A DNA stretch of 64,000 nt from Buxus sempervirens. Taxonomy: Eukaryota > Streptophyta > Magnoliopsida > Buxales > Buxaceae. The stretch lies in the NCBI GenBank assembly GCA_947561395.2, contig OX387190.1, positions 32,172,858 to 32,236,857 of the forward strand. Reading direction: 5' to 3'. A model generated the notes under the pieces. The model saw only the letters and a program-made list of their open reading frames with translations. It did no database searches and was not told the DNA's origin. Position 1 is the stretch's first letter; every line of letters starts with the position of its first letter. Position numbers and translations under genes: made by a program. Shown one piece after another: positions 22,635 to 43,185 of this stretch.

Positions 22635-23909
22635 AATATGGATACAGGTCTTTTTGTGTTCTTAATATCTTTGGATCTTTAGATCCGATGTTTAATCTAT
22701 CCGGGTATACACAATTTAAATTGGAATTGCTTGCTTCACTGCTTAATTTAATTTTAATCAGACTAAAGATAAATTTCTGTTTGATTAGAATTGTTAATAA
22801 TATTAGCTGCTTAAGAAATGCATTAATCCCCTGAAGACAAAACAAAGCGCAGGCTTTAAATTAATCAGGCGATCCGACAAACATCCCGGATGGGGAGGAA
22901 CATGGAAACTTCTTATGTTCCTATCCCTGTAATTAAACTTTGGTCTTTGAAAAGGACTGCAAATCAAGACCATATATATAGACTAGACTAGTAAAATTAT
23001 GATAGTTTCTAAAGCTTGATAAAGACACCAAGCAATTCAAATATTTCTATCTTGACTGCAAATATGGGTGAAGGAGAGCCACTGTTGATTTGGAATATGG
23101 CATTTTTTTCTTGTTTTTGCCGCATTTTGATTAGATTCGATGTCAGCAGAAGAAAAATCAACAAGACAGAGGATAGATCAGTGTAAGCATCTGGTTTGCA
23201 ATGTTTAGAATTGGAGGTCACTGCATTATCTACAAGAATTATCCTTTTTATCTTTTCAACTAGGAAGATCATTTGGTCACAAACAAATATAGAAGACCTT
23301 GAAATATTATTTCATCAAAGTAATTAACTTTGTTCATGTCTCAAAAACTTTTAAGGATCATTTCTTGTGGAAAGGAATATTTCTGGGAATTTTGCTTCCA
23401 GTACAGTAAAAAACAGTTCTGTAGAAGGCTTTAATTTCCTGTTTAGATATGGGGCAAAAGAAAAAAACCCTTCAGAGTTTGGGCAAAAAAAAAAAAAAAA
23501 GACCCAAGAATGCAATGGATCATTACAGAATAATGAAGTGCCACCCAGTAAGATTAGGGTATTATCATAATTAAGTCATGTATTGAAATATCAGCTCTTA
23601 TTGACGCAACATCGTTAGAGAGTAATAGTTTGTATGGTAATTATTCACAAGCAGTTAAAAGTATTAGAGAACAAGAATTCTTATGATGATATCAGAAGTC
23701 ATAGTAATAAGAAAGGATGAGTAAGATAACAAATGTATGATCTAGCATGATATGAATCTTTGAGCAAGATTTCATCTCTTTGAGGAAAGACATTTTCATT
23801 ACTTATAGTTAGAAGACAGCAAAGAGGATTGCAGTCTAAAATGCATAAATATCACTATTCCATTTTGTTCCAGTAGATAACAAACTATTGATATCTTTGT
23901 CAAACATGT
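22635..23909. other. Intergenic DNA 3' of the ALD1-type gene
   Basis: AT-rich sequence between the MITE-like element and the aminotransferase stop codon, which is read from the right. The last part should hold its 3' UTR. A poly-A tract lies near 23485-23500. No gene is recognised. Confidence 0.45.
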
Positions 23910-34355
<10,446 letters not shown>

Positions 34356-35092
34356 TTACCAGAAGTGGACCAAGTGGTGACTGAAAGTCTGAAAGCAGGG
34401 CCAGGGGTGACAACGAAGGATCCGGTTGGTTCATAGGTGGGGTCCGTCTGGGTCGATCAACTTTAAACGTACTAACGGTTGCACGTGCACAACACACGTA
34501 CTTGAAAAATCATTTTGAACCAACTTATAAGAATAGTTTTTGGGTTTTAACCACACTTTTGTAAGCCAAAAAACACTTCTACAAACAAATTATCCTCGTA
34601 TTTTAAATTTTTAACAACTCTCAACCCACATTTTTAAGCCCTTTCAAATAACTACTACTCATTCATGACTAAGCAATTTAAATGTGAACGTACAACCATA
34701 GTAGTCATATACGTGCCATCGCAAACTAAATGTACATATATATTTCATTGCCATAAAAACTTAATAACAACATGGGGAGATAGTTGTAGAATGTATATGA
34801 AAATCTTTAAAAAGACGTAAGGGATATTAATTAAAACCAAATATATAGGCAAAATCTCCTTGTCTTTCTCTTATATAATAAAATAATAACTAGTGAGTGC
34901 ACATGCATGCATCCTTGAAATTAGTTGAGTAATAATTTAAGAAATACAATAGCCTTTTAAAATTTTTAAAGGGCATTCTAAATAAAATATACATAAGCAT
35001 AATAAGTAGTTAACGGAGATTGAAGTCTAACTTCGAGGAACTAAATGTGCTAGAATCTCCTGTCTTTGCTTTATAATAGGGTTTGACATAGT

Positions 35093-35730
35093 CAGGGGCG
35101 ACTCAAACTTTTTGGGGGCTTTAGGCAAGGTTATAAAAATGAGGCCTTTTAATTAAAAAAATTTAATATTAAACCATAAATTTATGTCTTGACTTTTTAG
35201 ATGCAAAATTTCTAATTAAACTTTTGTATTCGAGTTTAGCCAATAAATCATTTTCGATAGATAAAATTGATAAACCGTTAAAGCGATTAGTGCCCCGTAT
35301 TGGTACTTTTCCTTAATGTATGAGTAACGATACCTTTGCTTTTATCATTCAACGGTTAGAGACCTCTTCTGGTAAATCGGTAACGTGCACTTGAATACTA
35401 ATCTAAAGGCAAACTCAATAGCAATGTCACTCTTTGATTTCATAAACAAATAAGAAGAGAAGATGGGTGTGAGAAGATGAGTCTTTTATTTTTTACAAAG
35501 ATAGAAACCCTAATCTCCCTTTTCCATTTTTTAAAAATGAAAGAGAGAGAAAGTAATCGGTTTTTATAAAAATGAGAGAGAGAGAAAGCATTGGGGGGCT
35601 TTACTCTTTGGGTGATAGCCTTAGTGAGGGGTGGGGTCCACCAAAACTTTTTTTGCCTTAGTAAGGGGCTTTCATAGTTGGGCGGCCTTAGGCACTAGCC
35701 TGAGTGGCCTAACCCTTTGAGCCGCCCATG
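35093..35730. mobile_element. hAT-type MITE, 638 bp
   Basis: The ends are CAGGGGCGACTCAAAC and the inverse of CATGGGCGGCTCAAAG. The flanks GACATAGT (35085-35092) and GACATAGC (35731-35738) form an 8 bp target duplication with one mismatch, as for hAT elements. The interior is AT-rich with GGGGGCTTTAGGCAAG-like and GGCCTTAGGCACTAG subterminal segments. There is no transposase frame. Confidence 0.85.
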
Positions 35731-36292
35731 GACATAGCCATTCCTGAAAAACCAAATGATATTTCATTATTATTATCCAACATCATGTCAACGCAAATCG
35801 CATTTACATGTTAACAACGAATTGATTGACTGACGTCCAACACAACTCCTTCAAACTAGTTTTATTGTCAACGCTTTCACATGGTGTACCAAGCTTGATA
35901 CACATTTGGATCCTCTCATGATAAGTTTATATATGGTTGATTTAAAATTAATAAGTTCGTAGCAACTTAACCAACATACGAGTCAAATGTTTAAGCAAGT
36001 TTAGACCTTTGGCTTTGGATGTTTTGAAATTAATCAGCTCTTCTTAACATGGATTTATATCCGTACTGATTATACGACAACAACAAAAGGTCTTGAACCA
36101 GCCAAATTTCGACACTTTTGTCGTCGTCGTTGTTAAAATTTTTTTTTAATTTTCTGATATTATATGTTCACTTCATATTTTCATCAGTAGAAATGTACAA
36201 ATTAGATAAATGTAAGAAATTAATTAAGAAAAAAATAAATAAATAACATTTTGGACAATAGGAGGTATTTATATGTAAAGGGCATCTTGTAA

Positions 36293-36503
36293 TCTATATT
36301 ATTAGTAAAGAGAAGATGAGAGAGCGCCACCGCCCCACCCCCCACCCCCTTCCTTTTTTTTTTCAAATTTTGCTCTCCACAAACAAAACAATCCCAACAT
36401 ATAACTACCAGAACCACCTCTCTTTCCACTCTTTAAGTTTAAACTGTGGATAGTTGCAACTATTCCCTCCCCTTCGTGCAGTTTTGCACGTGCACCCTCC
36501 TAA
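36293..36503 (+). mobile_element. Short non-autonomous Helitron
   Basis: The element begins TCTATATTATTAGTAAAGAG after an A. It ends with the hairpin-containing GTGCAGTTTTGCACGTGCAC and CCTCCTAA before a T, meeting the 5' TC / 3' CTRR / A-T site rules. Length is 211 bp. It is flanked by two similar copies of CATTTTGGACAATA-GAGGTA (36247 and 36541), so it may have landed in or next to an existing duplication. Confidence 0.65.
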
Positions 36504-37063
36504 TATAAAGAAATAAAAGTAAATTGAATTATGTAAAGTTCATTTTGGACAATAAGAGGTAGTTATATAAGTGGTTAATTGAAGATAAAAAAATGAAAGG
36601 ATAATTTGGATAGCAAATCTTATAAAAAAATCTAAGTATTAATTCGGACTTTAGATAAACAGTTACGTAAGTCGTTTGGCTGGCGCGTCCGTAAGATTAA
36701 AACAGAACGGGCGTGGCGAAAAGTAAACGCTGTACGTATTCTCGAATCGCAGGACCTGACCGGGTCTACGGTCGAAATCTTCCTGGGTGGTTAAGAGCCA
36801 GACAGATTTGATGGTTCACCAGACGCCCACGATGGCCCAAGTTTCACGTGCGCGAATTACGTGTCTCCGACTCTACATTCCTCATCGATCAATCATCAAA
36901 CCATGTACTTCGAATCCAACCAGAAAACTTCAGGCTTCGATGGCTTTTGCTTGATTCGAAATTTGGAATAGCAAATCGTTGCGAACTTCTCCTACTCCTG
37001 CATTCTAAGCAACGTGCTCAAAATCAACAAATAATAACTGCTCAAAATCAACAAGTTTGAGCA
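36504..37063. other. GC-richer intergenic segment, no recognised gene
   Basis: Between 36660 and 36960 the base composition rises and CpG becomes frequent. Open frames start at 36811 (MVHQTPTMAQVSRARITC, 47 codons, stop at 36952) and at 36848, but neither resembles a known protein. The stretch looks like promoter and first-exon DNA of a lost or displaced gene. That is inference only. Confidence 0.3.
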
Positions 37064-37222
37064 CACTTAGGGTGTGCTCAAAAACTTTGTACCCCTGGAC
37101 TATTTGGAAATTATTTTCCATTAATTTGGATTTTCCATTAAAACAAACAAAAGGAAAAACTTATAATTCCGGAAAATATTTTTTTTCCACTATTTTCCGG
37201 TGAAACAAACACACCCTAAGTG
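37064..37222. mobile_element. Short TIR element (159 bp)
   Basis: The ends are a perfect 13 bp inverted repeat, CACTTAGGGTGTG and CACACCCTAAGTG. The right side contains CCGGAAAATA and TTTTCCGGTGAAACAAAC, the same subterminal sequence as the larger element at 40563-41960, so the two are related. It is non-coding. Confidence 0.6.
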
Positions 37223-37878
37223 TCTTAATCTTTACCAATTGCACTTGGAGACGGCCTATGTTGGTTTGACTTAAAAAAACCCGATCGAACCGCTAACCGG
37301 ATATCTCAATGGTTTCAATCCAAACCCATATTCATGCGAGCACGATCGACCACCATAGACTGGGTATATGTCTCTTAATGCTTGCGGTTTGAATCTCGAA
37401 ATGAAACCGGTTGAACTTGGGTTGCCCTTTTCATTGGTTTGGTTTATAGTTCAGCTTTTAAGGTCTTTTCCGTTGGGAGTTCTAGAGCCGTGAAGGAGGA
37501 ACACTGCCTGAAAAAGCTTCTCTTTATTTTATTTTTTTCAAAAAATTATTTATATTTCTCGTTTCCAATTTATAAATGCAGGAGAGAGTGCATTTATTTT
37601 TCAATTTTGTTTTTCTTCCTTAGGGGTGGTACGTGTATACTGCATGTCCACAAACAAAAACTCATGGTTGGAAATGGTTAAGAAGAAGGATATTAAAGTC
37701 TATGCAATTTTCTTGAGGAGATTTTATAAGAAGGAAATATCTATTAGTTAAACAGCATGAGTAGTTATGGGAGATTCTTTGAGACATAGTCTTAGATTTG
37801 AAGAGATTTTTCTGGCCAATTAAAATATTGTCTGGATGTAATATATATAAGGAATATTCCTTATCTTAGTTTCATAAA

Positions 37879-38093
37879 CTATATATTATATATACTAGAA
37901 TAGGCCCCTTAGGAAGCGTGCCGACAACTATGCACGACTTCCTAAAAGCCCATACCGCCCTTACCATTCATTATAAAAGCATCATTAATATAGGGTTAAA
38001 ATAGTCAAAATTATGTCTATTTTTTTTAAATATGGACAATTGCAAAACTGTTCCCTCCCTCTACGTACCACACTACCACATGCACTTCACTAG
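37879..38093 (+). mobile_element. Helitron relative without the nested insertion
   Basis: It starts CTATATATTATATATACTAG (the 5' TC is degraded) and ends CACTTCACTAG. It aligns with the Helitron at 42426-43185: both share AATATAGGGTTAAAATA-TC, a T-run followed by AAA, and AAAACTGTTCC. Here the T-run/AAA is followed directly by the distal part, so it is the uninserted version of that element. Confidence 0.6.
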
Positions 38094-38841
38094 GAGTATA
38101 GATAGATATTGCCTTCGCCTACTAAAATTGGCGTTCCAAAACTTCATAAATGTACGAACCTATAATATAAATTTTGGATAATAAAGAACCAGTCTAAATT
38201 TATTCTTTGCTTTTAATCTTCATTGGTAGAGATGAGCATGTATCGTCTGCACCCAAATTTTCATATACCCATGTACCCATTCATTGTGATTGGTTCATTC
38301 AATTATTTTAAGAGAGAGATGCTTTTTTTAAGTGGATCGATGGACCAATCACAAATGGTTGGTGCATGGATGCACGATAAATTGGGTGCAACGATTTCTA
38401 TTATCATTTAATCCCATTCAAACATCCCCAGCCCACCCACAATGGAATTAACATCTTGATTTCTATTATTAAACTCTTTTGTGTCCAAGCTTTCCACTAT
38501 AACACATTAAGGTCTCTTTGACGGGGCCATACAACTCACCATGGAAAATCTTCATTAGTATTATTAAGCTCCTTTGGCCAAACTTTATACCATACCACAA
38601 AGTCCATTTTTGACTGGCCTTCAAGAATAAAAAATGTTCAACTTAAAATATCACCAAATTAGTCTATCTTTTAGTTGGTAATGTCAATTAAGGCTTTGAG
38701 TTTCTCCATATTTAAAAGTAATCATCCTCAAGTCCACACTGTTTGGGAGCCATGGGTCTTCCTAAACATTGATCTTAATTATTTTCTGCATGAAGAAGAC
38801 TTCCAGAGGAAGGGAATTGGATGGGCAACAATAGTTTAAAA

Positions 38842-38948
38842 AAAATTTCATTATAGATTGGATTCAAATCATCAACAACTGTTCCAATAAGATATGTTCT
38901 TATTGGAACAGTTGTTGATGATTTGAATCCAATCTATAATGAAATTTT
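38842..38948. repeat. Perfect 50 bp inverted repeat with a 7-base loop
   Basis: The left arm is 38842-38891 and the right arm 38899-38948. They are exact reverse complements over 50 bases, separated by ATATGTT. The left arm starts AAAATTTCATTATAGATTGG and ends GTTCCAATAAG. There is no TIR, target duplication or coding similarity. Confidence 0.97.
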
Positions 38949-39300
38949 GTTAGTGGGTTATGCCTATGCGGCATTTTCTTATGGGTACAACTCCTAATTA
39001 TGAGAAGACTATGTACGAGCAGAACTCTTATAAATGATCTAGGATTTGACTTGGATTTAGTATCTGGGCAACATATATTTCCACAAAGAGACAGGAGTCA
39101 TAACTAATAAGATGTCGCATTGGACTGGCCTATTGATACACATTAATATAATTACGTAGAAAAATTGAGTTTTAATAAAATTGTCAATGTATTGGTAGGT
39201 TAGTCGTATGTCACATTTTATTATGAGCACAGCTCATACCTATAAGGACTATACATGATTTAAATCTTTACAGATGGCCTTTGATTTGATTTTTAACTTA

Positions 39301-39533
39301 CTAGGGGATTGCACGTGCTACACGCATGACATATTACAAAACACTAATTTGTATATTTTTTGTGAGACCCATTTAGAAAAACACTCCACCTTCCAAGCAA
39401 GAGCCCAAATCGCATGCTATTCTATTGGATTAGTTATGCTGATGTGATATAATAAATCTGTAAAATGGGAAAAAGATAAAGGGCATTTTGAGCATGAAAA
39501 GTCAGGCCCGAATCCTGTCACTCTCTTTATATA
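39301..39533 (-). mobile_element. Helitron-like element, minus orientation
   Basis: On the minus strand its 3' end is GTAGCACGTGCAATCCCCTAG followed by T, with the GCACGTGC palindrome just before CTAG as in the other copies. The 5' end (near 39533, TTTATATAAAGAGAGTGAC on the minus strand) is less certain because the TC dinucleotide is not preserved. Confidence 0.45.
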
Positions 39534-40082
39534 AATATTTGGGCCGTAACAGTAAAAGGATATTGGTTTGGACAAACCTATTCATACACATTGATATGAT
39601 GAACTAGTTGACTTATCTTTTAGGCTCATATTACATGTAGACGCGCTAATAATGTGATTATGGGCCAAATGTTGGGCTAGGCAAGCCTGGCAAGGTACAA
39701 GCCTGTAATGGCCTGTTAAACTATTGCGCAAACTTGAACGTTAAAACCCGATCTTAGTATCGACCTGCATAAAATAGTCCAGGGGTACAACTCGGTTCGG
39801 GTAAATTCAAAATCCATCCGAACCAAACCGACTTCGGTTCGGTTTTAGTTTCAAAATCCCTAAACTGAATTAAGTGGTTCGGTTTTAGGTTATGTATTTG
39901 GTTAAACCGAACTGAACCAAATTTGTTTAGTTCCTAAACTGAACCGAACCAAACCCATCCTAAAACAAATAATAATAATAATAATTTATAGTTTACCTTT
40001 AACCTTTGAGAATATTACAAACACTACCCTTATTAATCCATCAACAGCCCCTTTTCCTTGAGAAGATCAAGCAGTTGTTCCT

Positions 40083-40500
40083 GCATTTGTCTTGGTGTTG
40101 GAGTTCATGAAATTGCTCAAAACAAGGTAATATCCCTACGCTTGAGTTAAGCTCCTTTTCTTCTTTTCATTTTGTTTCCACCCTTCCTTCTAGGTTTTGG
40201 TTGCAGCTTCGTTTCTGCTGCAATTGGGCAGCTCTCAAAGCCTTTAACTTCTGCTGTTCTTTAAGGAAAGGATTTGGATTTTAATAAGGCTTCCATTCAG
40301 GCTGGTGGATTTCCTTCAACCCATTCTGCTGTAAGGCTTATTCTTCTTCCCACTAGTTGTGCTTCTTATTTAATGATTTTGTGCATCAACGATTCGTTTT
40401 CTTCTAAAGAACCCATTTCCTTTCAATTGAGATTGTGGCCACTGCAACATCCCTTGGCCGATCGTATGATTCCTTCGTGTGTCCCACAATTTCAGTAGCA
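40083..40500 (+). pseudogene. DUF212 / acid phosphatase-related membrane protein, fragment
   Basis: One piece ends FMKLLKTR at a GT donor (40126). A second runs from about 40210 and reads VSAAIGQLSKPLTSAVL, stop, then GKDLDFNKASIQAGGFPSTH. The GGxPSxHSA segment is the signature of the DUF212 (vanadium-dependent haloperoxidase-like) family of plastid or membrane proteins. The in-frame TAA between TSAVL and GKD, plus loss of the downstream membrane segments, show it is broken. Similar but out-of-frame remains (VATATSLG) follow to about 40480. The function of the intact family is poorly known. Confidence 0.6.
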
Positions 40501-41204
40501 ATGGAGTTTCTTTTAAAATGTGCAACGTAGATTGTGAGGTTCCTGAGAATAAGAATGCTTTAGGCTTTGTTTGTTTCATCGGAAAATATTTTCCGGCGGA
40601 AAATATTTTTTGGAAGAAAATTTTCCAATAAAAAATTTTTCAGAAGAAAATTTTCCAAGTGTTTGGATGTAACATGGAAAATGTTTTAGAATTTTATTCT
40701 TTTTTCTTTTCTTATACAAATGCAACTAAAAACACCTCCCCTAGGAACTAAAGTGGCTTGAGCGCTTAAAAACCATGCATAACTCATCATACATATCGAT
40801 TGGCTTGGTTATGTACGATGCAGCGTTAGGATGTACATACATTTAATATACAATTTAATTAGCAATTAGATAATAAGCAACTAAAAAATAATAATAATAA
40901 TAATCTACATAAAAACCGTTAAATAGAATATTATACTTGAACATATTGTTAAATAGAATATTATACCTGAACATACTCTTAGTAAACAATAGAGGAGCAA
41001 GTAAACATTTTCATGTTATCTTTTTACTGTATGACTAAATGTTTTTTTAAGTTTATGACCCATTGGTCCTCGATTGCAGCAACCCACTAAATTAGTATAT
41101 TCAAACCATTGTAAATCTCTTTTGAGTTGGTCTAACCAACTAAACCGGTTCCACTTGAACCCTCACAAGCTAAACCCTTCTTTTCGGAACCTCTCCGTCC
41201 TCAC

Positions 41205-41400
41205 CTCTTCAATGCCTTTCTTGTAGTTGTTCAGCGTCAAAACCCCAATATCATTCAGCTCTACGAGGTCTTGGCAAGCAAGATGAAGATCTATTTCACC
41301 ATGGAGTAGGGTGGCGACCATTTCAACAGGGTTGCCAAGGGGAAGCTCAAAGAAGACATTGCTCACAAGTATTCCAGAAATTGGTTTGGCTTAAAAGGGT
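41205..41400 (+). pseudogene. CIPK-like protein kinase fragment inside the TIR element
   Basis: The plus strand reads NPNIIQLYEVLASKMKIYFT, then ME, a stop, GGD, HFNRVAKGKLKEDIAHKYFQ and KL. This matches the N-lobe to subdomain VI region of CBL-interacting protein kinases (HPNIIQLYEVLASKTKIY, KLKEDxARKYFQ). The in-frame TAG after ME and the absence of the ATP-binding and catalytic loops show a dead fragment. It lies within the borders of the TTA-flanked element, so it was probably captured. Confidence 0.65.
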
Positions 41401-41555
41401 TTGTCTCGCAACACTCTTTCCCCCTTTCTACTTTGAATTAATCTATCTATAAATCAGTTCACTTTGGGATCACAAACCCTAGCAGGAGATCTCATTGCTA
41501 CCCCCATAAACCAATTTCATTTTTACTTGATTTCTTAACTCTTTGTTTTTTCGCA

Positions 41556-41690
41556 ATGAATTTCTTCAAATCCGTCTTCGCAGACGATCCGGAACCCTCA
41601 GATCTTGAAGAAAACCAGATATTTGTAACCGAGCCTCTTCGAGGGGAATCCAAAAAGGAGAAGAAGACCCAGATTGAAAAGCTTTATTAG
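41556..41690 (+). pseudogene. BSD-domain-protein-like first exon fragment inside the TIR element
   Basis: The ATG at 41556 opens a 44-codon frame starting MNFFKSVFADDPEPSDLEEN, which resembles the conserved N-terminus of plant BSD-domain proteins. The frame stops at TAG 41690 before any BSD domain, and the downstream DNA is the element's terminal sequence. The identification is from the short N-terminal motif only. Confidence 0.4.
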
Positions 41691-41785
41691 AAAAACACGA
41701 GGTCAAGGAGGAAGACGTTTGTTGTGCCCAGGAGGAGGAAGAAGAAGTCGAGGACGAAAAAGGTAGTCCAAACACGACTTTGCCC

Positions 41786-41841
41786 CGGCGGAAAATAACT
41801 TCCGCTGAATTTTAGCGGAAGTTATTTTCCACCGAATTTTC
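41786..41841. repeat. Hairpin in the subterminal region
   Basis: GGCGGAAAATAACTTCCGCT and its inverse (TAGCGGAAGTTATTTTCC) face each other with a few bases between, giving a stable stem of about 20 bp. Confidence 0.7.
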
Positions 41842-42392
41842 GTCGATTAGGAAAAATTTTTCCGTTAGTTTTCATTTTTCACTGAAACAAACGTCCGGTA
41901 AATTTCAAAATTCCGGAAAATATTTTCTTTTCCCCATTTTCCGGTGAAACAAATAGAGCCTTAATGGAATTCATTGCATGACTTATGTATTGGTCTAATC
42001 CGATCCAAACCGAACCGAACCGATCTCATATAATTCGGTTTCGTTCAGTTTGGGTTTCGGTTTTTAGTTTTGTATTTTCGGGTTACAATTCGGTTCGACT
42101 CGATTTTGGGTTGACTTAAGGTATTTTCAGTTTGTTTTTGGATTGACCTCAACCCAAACCGAACCAGCCCAAGTTGCACCACTATAAAGTACCAAACGGC
42201 GACGTTATCTTTAATAGTCCCACACCAAGCAAAATGTGAGACTTTCAGCATGGCTTTTATAAATAAAAAAGGCTTTTATACATCATTGTGAAGATTTATT
42301 AATAAAAAGGCTCAATGATCAAAACTGTTTTAATTTTTAAAAAACTTAATACTCAATTATAAAACCATTTACTCTCTATCTACTTCTTTTTT

Positions 42393-42425
42393 CATACGTG
42401 CAATGTTGCACATGGACCCAACTAG
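42393..42425 (+). mobile_element. 3' end of a Helitron
   Basis: The palindrome GTGCAATGTTGCAC is followed by ATGGACCCAACTAG, a Helitron 3' terminus. The next element's 5' TC begins at the very next base. The 5' end of this copy was not located; it may lie within 42180-42390. Confidence 0.5.
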
Positions 42426-43185
42426 TCTATACTATATATAATGAGAATAAGTTCTTTGCGAAGTGTGCCAATGCATAACTTTCCCTAAAAGTCTTTACTG
42501 TTTATTGTAGATGCAATATTAATATAGGGTTAAAATAATCAAAACTCTGCATTTTTTTTAAAGGGCTTTTTGCATCCATGCCCTTACATTATAATAAATG
42601 TATATCTATATCCTCTTGTTTTTAGTAATTATAATTATATCTATATCCCTCAATTTAGCATAATTGTTGCAACTATACCCTTAACGTCAAATTTTGTTAA
42701 CTTTTGTCGCGTATTTTTATTAAATGACTACTATAATCTTCTATAAGATAAATATATATATATATATATATTAGATAGTCAAATAATTATATACTTGGAT
42801 GAATTTTAATGAATAGTTATCACTTAAACAAATTAATATCAATGCCTTAAGGTATAAATGGAGCAAATATAATAATACAATAGCATAAATAAAATATAAG
42901 ATAATATAGTAAGGTAAATACGAAATATTTTTTATTTTAAAAAATGTTACTTTAGTCATTTAGTAAAAATAAATTATAAAAGTTAATAGACTTTAACATC
43001 AAAGGTATAATTGAAACGATTATGTTAAATGGATAGACATAAATATAAATGTTAAAAACAAGAGGATATAAATGCAAAATTCTTATAACGTAGGTATATG
43101 AATGCAAAAAACTCTTTTTTAAAATCTAGACAGTTTTAAAACTGTTCCTCCCAATACATGCAGTATTGCACGTGCAACCCACTAG
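42426..43185 (+). mobile_element. Helitron (760 bp) with a nested Mutator-type MITE
   Basis: It begins TCTATACTATATATAATGAG and ends with the TTGCACGTGCAA palindrome and CCCACTAG, followed by T. The 5' end joins directly to the CTAG of another Helitron, a head-to-tail tandem. Without the 552 bp insertion at 42563-43114 and one 9 bp target copy, it would be about 200 bp, the size of the related copies at 19030 and 37879. It is non-coding. Confidence 0.75.
42563..43114. mobile_element. Mutator-type MITE nested in the Helitron
   Basis: The element begins GGGCTTTTTGCATCCATGCC and ends ATGAATGCAAAAAACTC. Inverted similarity continues inward for well over 100 bp, for example ATATCCTCTTGTTTTTA on the left and its inverse near 43045-43065 on the right. 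Perfect 9 bp target duplications TTTTTTAAA flank it (42554-42562 and 43115-43123). The interior is AT-rich with a TA run near 42748-42768. It has no coding capacity. Confidence 0.85.

Larger units (their letters stand above)
40563..41960. mobile_element. TTA-flanked TIR element (Harbinger-like) carrying host gene fragments
   Basis: The left end GGCTTTGTTTGTTTCATCGG and the inverted right end GGCTCTATTTGTTTCACCGG match for about 30 bp and continue into CCGGAAAATATTTTCC-type sequence. The flanks are TTA on both sides (40560-40562 and 41961-41963), the target duplication used by PIF/Harbinger elements. The 1398 bp contain no transposase but include a CIPK-like kinase piece and a BSD-protein-like first exon. 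A hairpin lies at 41786-41841. Classification rests on the TTA duplication and TIRs only. Confidence 0.7.

Noticed and set aside
36811..37060. Overlapping frames starting MVHQTPTMAQ and MRELRVSDS
   Set aside because: No homology or downstream exon was found; kept only as a note on a possible lost first exon.
42745..42770. TA run as a possible promoter
   Set aside because: It is a simple repeat inside the nested MITE, with no gene downstream.
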